49,713 nt of DNA, taken from positions 1 to 49,713 of the forward strand of contig DVFV01000123.1 of assembly GCA_018713045.1 (NCBI GenBank), read 5' to 3'. The stretch is from Candidatus Coprosoma intestinipullorum (GTDB lineage Bacteria > Bacillota_I > Bacilli_A > RF39 > UBA660). The notes under the pieces were generated by a model. The model was not told where the DNA came from, made no database searches, and was given only the letters and a program-made list of their open reading frames with translations. Made by a program: the position numbers and the translations under genes. Positions 8,434 to 17,945 of the stretch are shown piece after piece (the stretch's first letter is position 1; each line of letters starts with the position of its first letter).

Positions 8434-9339
8434 TTATTTTTGCTTGACAATTTGTTTTTTAGCTTCTTTGGCGAATTCTTTGGTTTCTTGTCTTTTATGA
8501 CTTTGGCGATATAGTTCAATTAGTTTGTTTATTAATTTGTGATAAAATATATGATCATTTGGATGAATAGCTACGTAATCTATTTTTAAAACGATGTTGA
8601 TTGCGTCTTTAATATCCATAGATTTTGTAAGTTCTAGAATTAGATTTTCTAAGCAGGCATTAAAATAATCTGTTTCCATATCTTTAGGATTTTGGTAGAA
8701 TTTTTCAATGAGACTAGATAATCTTACTAATTTTGGAGAATTAATAGCCACTTGCTGGAAATAGCGTTGATTTAAAATTTCGGTATATCCTTCATCTAAT
8801 CCGTTGCCAATTTCATATGAGTCTTTTTTGAATGTTCCATAAGTGTGAAAACCGTTTGTTTTGGCGTGCTGATTGTTAGAAGAAAGGTGCAAAAGGTCGT
8901 GGGTTAGGGTTTCAGGTAATTGGGTATAAATGGTTATTTTGTTTTTTGTTTGATCGTAAAATGACTGAAAAACACATTTCTTTTTCTTTTTGCTGTCATT
9001 TATATCTAGGGTTGCAAATTGAATGTTACTAACGAAATTACGAAGGTTTTCAGGTGATGTGTGTCTTGTAAGTTCACGGTAGAATTCATAGATTGCTTCA
9101 TTGCTTTGCTTTAATTTGTTTTCTACTCTTTTAAATATTTCCTGTTCTTCTTTATTTAAAACTGCATATTTTTCTTTAACAAAAAGCGTATTTTGATTTT
9201 CCTTTACGGCTTCATTTAAGGTCTCTTCATATTTTTTAAGAACTAGTTTTGTTTTCTTTCTGCAGGTGTGCTGATAATAGACTACTCCTCCAACAAATAC
9301 ATAGGCTAAAATGTCACCAGATATAAGCCATTCTTTCAT
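8434..9339 (-). CDS. Membrane-anchored metalloprotease-like protein, paralog 1 (HDLLH variant)
   Basis: N-terminal hydrophobic segment; HDLLHLSS-n-GLDEGYTEILNQRYF; DMETDYFNACLENL; aligns along its length with the next two ORFs. Confidence 0.7.
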   Translation of the reverse strand: MKEWLISGDILAYVFVGGVVYYQHTCRKKTKLVLKKYEETLNEAVKENQNTLFVKEKYAVLNKEEQEIFKRVENKLKQSNEAIYEFYRELTRHTSPENLRNFVSNIQFATLDINDSKKKKKCVFQSFYDQTKNKITIYTQLPETLTHDLLHLSSNNQHAKTNGFHTYGTFKKDSYEIGNGLDEGYTEILNQRYFQQVAINSPKLVRLSSLIEKFYQNPKDMETDYFNACLENLILELTKSMDIKDAINIVLKIDYVAIHPNDHIFYHKLINKLIELYRQSHKRQETKEFAKEAKKQIVKQK

Positions 9340-9374
9340 ATAATATTCCCCCTCTTATTTAAATTATGGGTTAT

Positions 9375-9402
9375 ATTATAATCTTTTTTGAGTTTTTGTC
9401 AA
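9375..9402 (-). promoter_or_regulatory. sigmaA promoter of paralog 1
   Basis: Minus strand TTGACA-N16-TATAAT. Confidence 0.65.
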
Positions 9403-9428
9403 ATCTACGCATTTATTTTAGTTTGGAT

Positions 9429-10349
9429 TTATTTTTGCTTTTGGGATTTATTATATAATTTTGTTATTTTTGAATATGTTTTTTTATAAAAATTTTGATC
9501 ATCTGGGTGCTCATCAATGTAATCTATATCTACGAGAATATCTACTGCTTCTTCAATTGTCATTTTTTGAGATAATTCGGAAATCAGGTTTATTAAACAG
9601 GCGTTAAAGTAGTCGGCTTCCATGTCTTTGGGATTATCATAGAAACGCTCTATCAATATACTCAAATTTTGTAGTTTTGGATATGCTTTTTCATTTCTTG
9701 TTTTAAAATAGCGATTACATAAAGTTTCAGTGTATCCTTCATTTAGACCGCGACCTATTGATATAAAAAGATGGTCATGTTCTAGGTTTAATTCGAAGCC
9801 GTTAAGTTTGTTTTTCCGGTCTGCTGAAGAGGTGTGAAATAATTCGTGATGTAGAGTGTCTTTATTATTTTGAGGATTATAAAAAATGTTTATTGTATTT
9901 TTGACGTTGTCGTAGTTACCAAGACAAAAATACATTGTTTCTTCTATTTTTTTGATGTTAGAATTATCGCTTTTGACGATTTTTAAGGTTTGAATATTAT
10001 TATAGAAATTTATCAAGTTATTTGGTGCGACTTTATTTTTTAGTGTTTGGTAAAATTCAATGACATCTTCATCTTCTATAGAATTTTCAAGGTTAGTTAT
10101 TTTTGCTATTTCATTAGCTGATAAAATGGCGTATTTTATTTTTGGTATATCTTTTAAAGAAGTAAAGATATCTGTAAAATCGTTTTTAAATTTTTGAAAT
10201 TTTATTTTATCGTTTTTACTGTTATATTTTTGAATCTTATATTTGTTTATTTTATATATGTTTTTTTTTGTAACATAATTTTCATATTGAAGCCCTATAT
10301 AGAGGGCTGCTGGCAACTGAAGCAAAAAAGTTATATTTTGATAGTCCAT
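9429..10349 (-). CDS. Membrane-anchored metalloprotease-like protein, paralog 2
   Basis: HELFHTSS-n-GLNEGYTETLCNRYF; DMEADYFNACLINL; N-terminal hydrophobic segment; 21 nt downstream of paralog 3. Confidence 0.72.
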   Translation of the reverse strand: MDYQNITFLLQLPAALYIGLQYENYVTKKNIYKINKYKIQKYNSKNDKIKFQKFKNDFTDIFTSLKDIPKIKYAILSANEIAKITNLENSIEDEDVIEFYQTLKNKVAPNNLINFYNNIQTLKIVKSDNSNIKKIEETMYFCLGNYDNVKNTINIFYNPQNNKDTLHHELFHTSSADRKNKLNGFELNLEHDHLFISIGRGLNEGYTETLCNRYFKTRNEKAYPKLQNLSILIERFYDNPKDMEADYFNACLINLISELSQKMTIEEAVDILVDIDYIDEHPDDQNFYKKTYSKITKLYNKSQKQK

Positions 10350-10370
10350 GTAATCCTCCCCCCATCTAAA

Positions 10371-11300
10371 TTATTTTAGCTTAGCTTTAACTTTAAATGT
10401 TTCTTTTTCACTTTTACTATGATTTTGTGAATATAAGCTATACATATTTTCTTTGATATTTTTAAAATATTTATTATCGTGCGGGTGGTAAAGAATGTAA
10501 TCGGTGTCAATAAGCATATTGATAGCTTCGTCATAAGAGATACTCTGGGTGAGATGTGCTAAAAGGTTATAAAAATTTGCATGGAAGAAATCGGCTTCCA
10601 TGTCTTTTTTATCTTCATAAAATAGTTCGATTAGTTCGGCTATTTTCTTTAATTTTGGATAAGAGAGATTTTTAGAATTAAAATATCGCCTATTAAGAAG
10701 TTCGGTGTATCCTTCGGTAATTCCTTTACCTATCAGAATTTTATTTTCTTCGTGGTCATAATATGAAAGCCCAACTTGTTGAGTGCAGGAATTAAATGAT
10801 GCCAAATGTAGAAGTTCGTGGTTGATGGCACTTTTTACAAAATTGTGATAAATTGTAATCTCATTTTTATTTGGATTATATTCAGCAAATTTAATTAAAC
10901 CGTTTTCTATCTCAATTATTCGTTTGGTCATAGTTAATTTTTCGTTACTTACGGTTACGGTCTGTGCATTTGTAAGGAAGTTAGTTAAATGATCTATTTT
11001 AATTTCTTGACTTAATTTTTGATAAAACTGATATATTTTTGGCTTTTCTTCTAATTTTTTAGACATATCTAATAATTTTTCGTTTTCTTCTTTATTTAGT
11101 ATGGCGTATTTTATTATAGGAAAGTTATATTTTTGGTAATCTTTATCTTTGGGAATGAATTGTTCTTTAATTTTTTGAAGTTCGTCTTTAGTTTCTTTTC
11201 TGCTTTTTATTTTAATTCTGCGATCAAGGATAAAGTTTGTTTCAACTAACATTCCTCCAACTAAAATTGGAAGCATAGATAATAGTTCGTTTTTATCCAT
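10371..11300 (-). CDS. Membrane-anchored metalloprotease-like protein, paralog 3
   Basis: HELLHLAS-n-GITEGYTELLNRRYF; DMEADFFHANFYNL; N-terminal hydrophobic segment. Confidence 0.72.
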   Translation of the reverse strand: MDKNELLSMLPILVGGMLVETNFILDRRIKIKSRKETKDELQKIKEQFIPKDKDYQKYNFPIIKYAILNKEENEKLLDMSKKLEEKPKIYQFYQKLSQEIKIDHLTNFLTNAQTVTVSNEKLTMTKRIIEIENGLIKFAEYNPNKNEITIYHNFVKSAINHELLHLASFNSCTQQVGLSYYDHEENKILIGKGITEGYTELLNRRYFNSKNLSYPKLKKIAELIELFYEDKKDMEADFFHANFYNLLAHLTQSISYDEAINMLIDTDYILYHPHDNKYFKNIKENMYSLYSQNHSKSEKETFKVKAKLK

Positions 11301-11359
11301 AAAAGCTCTCCTTTCTTTAATTTGATATATTATATTTATTTAGAGAAAGTCAAGATTTT

Positions 11360-12187
11360 TTAATTGTTTATATGATGATGAATTTGTGGAGTTTTTTTGG
11401 TTATTTTAGCAAACGTATATCCACCCTCTTTACCATATTTTATTATATTTCTTAGGGCGCCTACTGTAGTCATTTTGGTTGGCGAGTCGTGCATTAAAAT
11501 GATATTGGTTCCACTTTTCAAGTGAGTGATGACATTATTATATATTTGATTTTCGTCGATGCATCCTGAGGCATCCATCGAATCGATATTCCAGTCATAG
11601 TAATAAAAGTCATTATGTGTTAATATTTCAGTGATTCTTGTCATGATGCCTGGTGAGTATTTTTTACTAATCGTGTTTGAAGAACCGCCTGGGAGCCTGA
11701 TTATTCTAGGTTTTTCGCCGATTATAGTAAATACTTTGTTTCTGATTTCGGTTAAATCGTTAAAATAGTTTTGCTCGCTTGAATATATGTAACTGTAGTT
11801 ATGGGTTGCGGTGTGAACGGCAACTGTATGATTTTCAGTATATTCTCTTTTGATGATATTTTGATATTTGTCTATTTGTTGGGAGGTGACAAAAAAGGTA
11901 GCCGGAACATTTTCTTCTTTTAATATATCTAATATTTCATGGGTTAAATAGCTTGGTCCATCGTCGAAGGTTAAGTAAATGGTTTTGTCTGAGATGATAG
12001 AAGGATTTATATTTTGAACTTTGATTTTAGATGCTTTTTTTAAGGTGATTTGTTTGGTAAAAGTTTTTTTCGGTATTTTTTTGAGTTGGCCATCTGGTTT
12101 TGTATATGACAAAGTACAGATTATTAATAAAAGAATATCCAGAACTATAATAATCCCGAATATTTTTATCTGTTTTTGATTTTCCAT
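11360..12187 (-). CDS. Polysaccharide deacetylase (NodB homology domain), membrane-anchored
   Basis: TFDDGPS, HTATHNY, RLPGGSSNT, DWNIDSMDA, LMHDS. Confidence 0.92.
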   Translation of the reverse strand: MENQKQIKIFGIIIVLDILLLIICTLSYTKPDGQLKKIPKKTFTKQITLKKASKIKVQNINPSIISDKTIYLTFDDGPSYLTHEILDILKEENVPATFFVTSQQIDKYQNIIKREYTENHTVAVHTATHNYSYIYSSEQNYFNDLTEIRNKVFTIIGEKPRIIRLPGGSSNTISKKYSPGIMTRITEILTHNDFYYYDWNIDSMDASGCIDENQIYNNVITHLKSGTNIILMHDSPTKMTTVGALRNIIKYGKEGGYTFAKITKKTPQIHHHINN

Positions 12188-12203
12188 TTACATCACTTCT
12201 TTT

Positions 12204-13586
12204 CTAGTTGTTTACTTTATGGGTAACCATAGGAGTATTCATGGTTATTTTTTCAAAGGTATAGCCGTTATTTTTACCGTATTTAATAATATTTCTTAAG
12301 GCATCGCGAGTATATGGTTTGATATCATGCATGAGAATAATATTGCTGCGGTTTTTACTTAAAGATTTTATAACGTTATTGTAGACACCGGACGAAGATG
12401 TGGTTTCCCCGGCATCGCCGGAACTTATATTCCAGTCATAATATTTAAAGCCCTTATTTACAACATCTTTAGTTAAATAAGTCATTATACCAGACGAGTA
12501 TTTTTTACTGACAGTGTTTGATGAGCCTCCAGGGAATCTGATGATTTTAGACTCATAACCGGTTAGGTTTTTAACTCTGTTTTGAATTTGGTAAAGGTCT
12601 TGATAGTAATTGTTAGATGAACTATAAACGCTTTGATAGTTATGAGAGTATGTGTGAAGCCCAACGGTATGGCCTTCGTTATATTCTCTTTGAATTAAAT
12701 AATCTGGCCCTTTGCCGGTTACGAAAAATGTTGCTTTGACGTTTTCTTCTTTTAGAATGTCTAGGATAACATTGGTTGTTCCTTCGTTTGGCCCATCGTC
12801 AAATGTTAAATAGATTACACCAGGTTTAGATGACTGAGCTGGCTTTTCGATAACTTTAACGGTTCTTTTTACAGAAGACACGTTGCCTGATAAATCGGTA
12901 ACTTCGTATGTTATAGTATAAGTCCCAATTTTATTTGTGTCAACGGTTCCACTGGTTTTTATGTTTAAATTATTATCACAATTATCAGTAACGGATGCCC
13001 CTTTGTCTTGGTAACTAGTTCCTTTATAAATTGTTTCGTTTTTACCATTTAAGGTGATCTGCGGCGGAGTTTTATCTTCTTTGATGATTTGTCTTGTTAT
13101 TTCGGTTTTATTTTTAGACGAGTCTACTACACTATAATAAATTAGACCGTTTTCGTTTTTTACTTTTACTTTTTTTGTTAAATCGCCGTCATAGTTGTCG
13201 GTGGCTTTATATCCTTCTTCTTGATATTCGGCATTGGGACAGATTGTTTTTGTCAGGTCACCGTTTAAGGTGATTATTGGTTTCTCATCATCGACTATTT
13301 TTACTTTTCTTGTCTTGGTAAAGGTCATAAAACCGATTTTAATTTGATAATCGATGTCGTATGTTCCAATTTTTTTATAATCGATGTGATTTTGTTTTTT
13401 AACTTTTGATGTATAGTCGTGTCCAAATCTAGTTACCTTGAATCCTGGTTCGCGATATTTTTGACCATATTCTAATTTTATATTGCCTTTTTTAAGATTA
13501 AATGTTGGTGGGTAGAACTGATATGTTGCTATAAGACTTAAAAAAAATATGAAAATTACAACAATTATAATGATTTTTTTACGCAT
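12204..13586 (-). CDS. Polysaccharide deacetylase with N-terminal DUF5011/Ig-like repeats
   Basis: TFDDGPN, HTYSHNY, RFPGGSSNT, LMHDI; repeats such as ITLNGKNETIYKGTSYQDKGASVTDNCD...GTYTITYEVTDLSGN. Confidence 0.92.
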   Translation of the reverse strand: MRKKIIIIVVIFIFFLSLIATYQFYPPTFNLKKGNIKLEYGQKYREPGFKVTRFGHDYTSKVKKQNHIDYKKIGTYDIDYQIKIGFMTFTKTRKVKIVDDEKPIITLNGDLTKTICPNAEYQEEGYKATDNYDGDLTKKVKVKNENGLIYYSVVDSSKNKTEITRQIIKEDKTPPQITLNGKNETIYKGTSYQDKGASVTDNCDNNLNIKTSGTVDTNKIGTYTITYEVTDLSGNVSSVKRTVKVIEKPAQSSKPGVIYLTFDDGPNEGTTNVILDILKEENVKATFFVTGKGPDYLIQREYNEGHTVGLHTYSHNYQSVYSSSNNYYQDLYQIQNRVKNLTGYESKIIRFPGGSSNTVSKKYSSGIMTYLTKDVVNKGFKYYDWNISSGDAGETTSSSGVYNNVIKSLSKNRSNIILMHDIKPYTRDALRNIIKYGKNNGYTFEKITMNTPMVTHKVNN

Positions 13587-13669
13587 AAAACTTACCTCTT
13601 AATTATTTGTTAGAGACTTTTATTCTCTACTTTTGATTATCTTTATTATACCATTTTTAATTAAAAAAG

Positions 13670-13690
13670 AATACTACCCAAAGTAGTATT
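13670..13690 (-). terminator. Terminator of the prepilin peptidase gene
   Basis: AATACTAC-n5-GTAGTATT followed by a T run on the minus strand. Confidence 0.6.
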
Positions 13691-14450
13691 AGTTATAGAA
13701 GTTAATTATTGTTTGAATGTCTATTTGGGCTAAAAACATAATAAGGGCACCAGCGGCTAGAAATGGTCCAAAAGGGATTATATGAGTTGATTTTCGGGCC
13801 ATGATGATTAGAGATATTGGAAGACCAATAAGTGAGCCTAAAAAGATAGAAAGGATGGCAATTGGATAGCTTAAAACCATACCAAAGATGAAAAGTAATT
13901 TAATATCTCCCCCACCCATCGATTCTTTTTTGAATAGAAAGTCGCCAAATTTTTTCAAGGCCCACATCGTAAAGAAGGCTAGTATTCCATTTAAAAGGGA
14001 ATATAAGGCATCTTCAAAACCGTTTATCCACCAAATTTCACCGAATAAAAGGATTCCAAAGAAGATTAGAACTTCGTCAGATATTATCATGAATTCATAG
14101 TCGCTTACAACGATAATTGTAAGCATAGATACGAAAGTTATCGACAAAATAAACTCTTTGGTTGGACCAAATATTAAATACGAAATGATAAATAGAAGTC
14201 CAGTTAAGAATTCAAAAACAGGATAAAATCCAGATATTTTTTGTTTACAGTGCTTACATTTTCCTTTTTGAAAGAGGAACGAGAAGATTGGAATTAGTTC
14301 TGAGGATCCTAGGCGATGATTGCAATTTGGACAGTGACTTGGTGGAAAAACTATCGACTCCCCTTTTGGAAGTCGATAGCCGACGACGTTATAGAAGGAA
14401 CCCAGTAGCGTCCCTACGATGAATATAAATATTACAACAAATAGTTCCAT
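13689..14450 (-). CDS. pilD: Prepilin peptidase (A24 family)
   Basis: GSFYNVVGYRLPKGESIVFPPSHCPNCNHRL, CKHCKQKISGFYP, SDYEFMIISD, GGGDIK. Confidence 0.92.
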   Translation of the reverse strand: MELFVVIFIFIVGTLLGSFYNVVGYRLPKGESIVFPPSHCPNCNHRLGSSELIPIFSFLFQKGKCKHCKQKISGFYPVFEFLTGLLFIISYLIFGPTKEFILSITFVSMLTIIVVSDYEFMIISDEVLIFFGILLFGEIWWINGFEDALYSLLNGILAFFTMWALKKFGDFLFKKESMGGGDIKLLFIFGMVLSYPIAILSIFLGSLIGLPISLIIMARKSTHIIPFGPFLAAGALIMFLAQIDIQTIINFYN

Positions 14451-14459
14451 ATTTACCCC

Positions 14460-15959
14460 CTAAGCTTGAATCGCACTATACATGTTGAACATTGGAACAA
14501 CGATAGATAATACGATGACACCAACCATAACTGTTAAGAGAATGATTAGTATTGGTTCGATAAATGTTTTGATTCTGGCAACCGCGTTTTTATGAAGATC
14601 TTGATAATAAGCAGCAACTTTATTCATCATTTCTGGTAATTGACCTGTTTTTTCACCTGTTACAATCATTTCGTAAGCTGGAATTGGGAAGGCCCATTGA
14701 TCTTTGAAGGCGGTTGATATTGATTTTCCTTTTGCTATGTTGTTAATGGCATTATGAATTAGTTGTTTATATATTTCGTTATTACTTACTTTATCTAAGA
14801 TTTCCATACTATTAGTGATGAAAACATTGTGAGCAAGCAATGAGGCGAATGTTTTGGAGAACATTGTAACTTCGTTATAGATAACAACGTTACCAAATAC
14901 TGGTGTGTGCATAACTAACCATTGAACACCAGTTTTGAATGATTTAACATTTTTGTATAAATAAAGGAATATTAATAAGAAGAAAACGATTCCAACTAAT
15001 ATCCAAAGGATATATTTTTGGAGGAAGTCACTTAGGGCGAGGACGGCTAAAGTAATTCCTGGAATATTTGCCCCATCCATTGTTTTGTAGATGTCGACGA
15101 ATCTTGGGACGACGAATAACATGATGAATGTTCCGACACCTAGGGCGATTATTAAGATTATAACTGGATAAATCATAGCTGTAACCATAGCTTTACGTGT
15201 AGCTTCAGTTTCTGCAAAGTATTCTTCCATATCATCTAGAGTTTCTGGAAGTTCACCAGTCATTTCAGATGCTTTTATCATGTTGATTAGAATTGACGGA
15301 AAGGCTTTGCCTTGTTTTTCTAAGGCTTCACTAAAGCTTTTTCCGGTTGTTAGGTCATAAGCTATACTATTTAAAACTAGTTTATAACTTTTCTTTTCAA
15401 ATTGTTTTACTAAAATTTTAATGGAATCAGCTAATGGTATTCCGGCTTTTAGGTAAGTAGATAACTGGGCAAGCATGAAAATTAAGTCTTTAGTTTTTAT
15501 TTTGATGTTGCTTGTTCCGTGCTGGCCATACATAATTTGAATCCATTTATTGGTTTGAATGTCATAGACGGTATAACCTTCGTTGATCAAATAAGAGTTA
15601 ACTTCGACTTTGGAAAAAGCATCGAAATAACCTTTAATCATTTTTCCTTCACTATTTTTAGCTATATATTGATAGGTTAATTTTTTGTCACTTTTTTTTG
15701 CATCTTCTCCATCGAAATTAAGCCTTAAAGGTTCAAGTGGAACTTTTCCTTTATAAACGTTGTCTTTACGTTTTTTTTCTTTTATTTTTTTGACTTTTTC
15801 TGGAGCGTTTACGATGTTTTCACCTAAATTGTTTAGACTGTCAGTGACAGATATTTTTTCTATTTTGTGTTTTTTATTAAATGGTTTTGTTAATGCTAAA
15901 AAGAAGTGGTATACCCAGACACATGGAGTTACTAAAATTTTTAGAAACATTATAGACAC
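14460..15959 (-). CDS. pilC: Type II secretion/type IV pilus inner-membrane F protein (PilC/ComGB-like)
   Basis: YQYIAKNSEGKMIKGYFDA; two T2SSF domains (LAQLSTYLKAGIPLADSIKIL, FSKTFASLLAHNVFITNSMEIL); EPILIILLTVMVGVIVLSIVVPMF. Confidence 0.9.
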   Translation of the reverse strand: MSIMFLKILVTPCVWVYHFFLALTKPFNKKHKIEKISVTDSLNNLGENIVNAPEKVKKIKEKKRKDNVYKGKVPLEPLRLNFDGEDAKKSDKKLTYQYIAKNSEGKMIKGYFDAFSKVEVNSYLINEGYTVYDIQTNKWIQIMYGQHGTSNIKIKTKDLIFMLAQLSTYLKAGIPLADSIKILVKQFEKKSYKLVLNSIAYDLTTGKSFSEALEKQGKAFPSILINMIKASEMTGELPETLDDMEEYFAETEATRKAMVTAMIYPVIILIIALGVGTFIMLFVVPRFVDIYKTMDGANIPGITLAVLALSDFLQKYILWILVGIVFFLLIFLYLYKNVKSFKTGVQWLVMHTPVFGNVVIYNEVTMFSKTFASLLAHNVFITNSMEILDKVSNNEIYKQLIHNAINNIAKGKSISTAFKDQWAFPIPAYEMIVTGEKTGQLPEMMNKVAAYYQDLHKNAVARIKTFIEPILIILLTVMVGVIVLSIVVPMFNMYSAIQA

Positions 15960-16060
15960 CTTCCTATTCTTTTACACTATTTTTATTATAACATAAATTT
16001 ATAATTATTTTAAAACTTTTTAGGACAAAAACATATAATATTTTAGAAAGGGGCAGTAAT

Positions 16061-16402
16061 ATGAATTTTTATAATCCTTATTATATGACTATGCCAGTAA
16101 GTACAGGACGTGGCCTTATGGGTCTATTTGGACGAGGTGGCTTTAATTTGGGAAATTTACTTAATGGAGCTCAAAGGACTTTGGGCTTAGTAAATCAAGC
16201 TATTCCACTTATTAAGCAAGCAGCACCGATGGTAAGAAATGCCAAAACGATGTTTCAAGTGATGAACGAATTTAAACGGGTCGAGACTCCGCAAGAGAAT
16301 GTAAGTAATCGAATTGTAGAAAGTAGCCCCGATAATAATGTTCAAAACGATTATGTTCAAACAAATAGTGTGAATAGTTCTGGTCCAACTTTCTTTATAT
16401 AA
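16061..16402 (+). CDS. YqfQ-like protein
   Basis: MNFYNPYYMTMPVSTGRGLMGLFGRGG...LGLVNQAIPLIKQAAPMVRNAKTM; near trmK-rpoD-dnaG as in Bacillus; RBS GAAAGGGG. Confidence 0.65.
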   Translation: MNFYNPYYMTMPVSTGRGLMGLFGRGGFNLGNLLNGAQRTLGLVNQAIPLIKQAAPMVRNAKTMFQVMNEFKRVETPQENVSNRIVESSPDNNVQNDYVQTNSVNSSGPTFFI

Positions 16403-16429
16403 AAAGCCAAGGGTTTAATCTTGGCTTTT
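16402..16429. terminator. Bidirectional terminator between yqfQ-like and trmK
   Basis: AAAAGCCAAG-ggtttaat-CTTGGCTTTT, 10-bp perfect stem. Confidence 0.7.
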
Positions 16430-16864
16430 GGCATATATTATAGTATAGTCTTTTTTATCGTTTACTGATATTTCTTTTTCAATTTTATAATTTTTGCTTA
16501 TCAAAAACTCTTTTAAATCTTCAATATTGGTATGACTTGAAATAATTAAATCATTATGAATATCAAAGTTTAGTATTTTGATTATATTTTTAGTTCCCAT
16601 GCCGGAGATAACGATGATTTCGTCTTTTAATTTTAAGCCGGTTAAGCCATCGTTTGTCAAAGTTTCTATGTTGGCTTGATATTTAATAGCGTTTTCTTTG
16701 GCTTTTTCAGTACAATATGGTGATATGTCAGTAGCTAGGCATGAGCAATTTTTATATTTGTTTAAGTGAATATCCAGTAAGGCGTGATCGGCGCCGACAT
16801 CGATTACTTTTGAGTCGTTTGGAATTAAATCGCTTATAGCTTTTAATCTTTTACTTAATTTCAT
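16415..16864 (-). CDS. trmK: tRNA (adenine22-N1)-methyltransferase TrmK, short form
   Basis: MKLSKRLKAISDLIPNDSKVIDVGADHALL..., VISGMGT; directly follows rpoD. Confidence 0.82.
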   Translation of the reverse strand: MKLSKRLKAISDLIPNDSKVIDVGADHALLDIHLNKYKNCSCLATDISPYCTEKAKENAIKYQANIETLTNDGLTGLKLKDEIIVISGMGTKNIIKILNFDIHNDLIISSHTNIEDLKEFLISKNYKIEKEISVNDKKDYTIIYAKSQD

Positions 16865-17941
16865 TTAGTCTCCTAAGTAATCTTTTAATTTACGGCTACG
16901 TGATGGATGACGAAGTTTTCTTAAAGCTTTGGCTTCGATTTGTCTTATACGTTCACGTGTAACACCAAATAGTTGGCCAACTTCTTCCAGAGTTCTTGGG
17001 CGTCCATCTTCGAGACCAAATCTTAATCTGATTACTTTCTCTTCTCTTTCTGTTAAGGTAAGTAGTACTTCAGATATTTCATCTTTTAAAAGTTCATTGA
17101 TGGCGAAGTCTTCAGGTGACATGTTTGTTTCGTCTGGAATGAAGTCGCCTAGATGAGAATCGTCTTCTTCACCAATTGGAATTTCAAGACTAACTGGTTC
17201 TTGACTTATTTTGTAGATATCTCTGATTTTATCGACACTGATACCCATTTTTTTGGATAATTCTTCTTCGGTTGGTTCCCTATTTAGTTCAAGAGTTAAT
17301 TGTCTTTCAACACGAGCTAACTTATTGATGGTTTCAACCATGTGTACGGGTACTCGAATTGTACGAGCTTGATCGGCAATGGCTCTAGTGATTGCTTGTC
17401 TTATCCACCATGTTGCATATGTCGAAAATTTATAACCTTTGCTGACGTCGAATTTTTCAACGGCTTTCATTAAACCGATGTTTCCTTCTTGGATCAGATC
17501 TAAGAATAACATGCCACGACCAACATATCTTTTGGCGATACTAACAACTAGTCTTAAGTTAGCTTCAGCTAAAGTGGCTTTAGCTTGTTCATCACCTTCT
17601 TGGATACGGTCAGCTAATTCTAGTTCTTCTTCTGTTGTTAAAAGTTTAATTTGACCGATTTCTTTTAGATACATTCTAACTGGGTCGTTGATTGTTAAAT
17701 CTTTGCTTAAAAGTTCAGCGTCTGTGCCTGTAATGTCGGTTTCGTCATCATCGGGGTTTTCAGAGATGACTTTGATGTGATTTTCACTTAGGGCATTATA
17801 TAAATCATCTAAGGAATCGGCATCTAAATCTAATCCTTTTAATTTTTCGGCTAATTTTTCATAAGTAACAGTTCCGGTTTTTTTACCTTCAGCAATTAGT
17901 TCTTTTTTTCTGTCTTCGAATGTTTTCATTTCTTCAAACAT
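16865..17941 (-). CDS. rpoD: RNA polymerase primary sigma factor
   Basis: [96 protein letters not shown]. Confidence 0.98.
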   Translation of the reverse strand: MFEEMKTFEDRKKELIAEGKKTGTVTYEKLAEKLKGLDLDADSLDDLYNALSENHIKVISENPDDDETDITGTDAELLSKDLTINDPVRMYLKEIGQIKLLTTEEELELADRIQEGDEQAKATLAEANLRLVVSIAKRYVGRGMLFLDLIQEGNIGLMKAVEKFDVSKGYKFSTYATWWIRQAITRAIADQARTIRVPVHMVETINKLARVERQLTLELNREPTEEELSKKMGISVDKIRDIYKISQEPVSLEIPIGEEDDSHLGDFIPDETNMSPEDFAINELLKDEISEVLLTLTEREEKVIRLRFGLEDGRPRTLEEVGQLFGVTRERIRQIEAKALRKLRHPSRSRKLKDYLGD

Positions 17942-17945
17942 GTTT

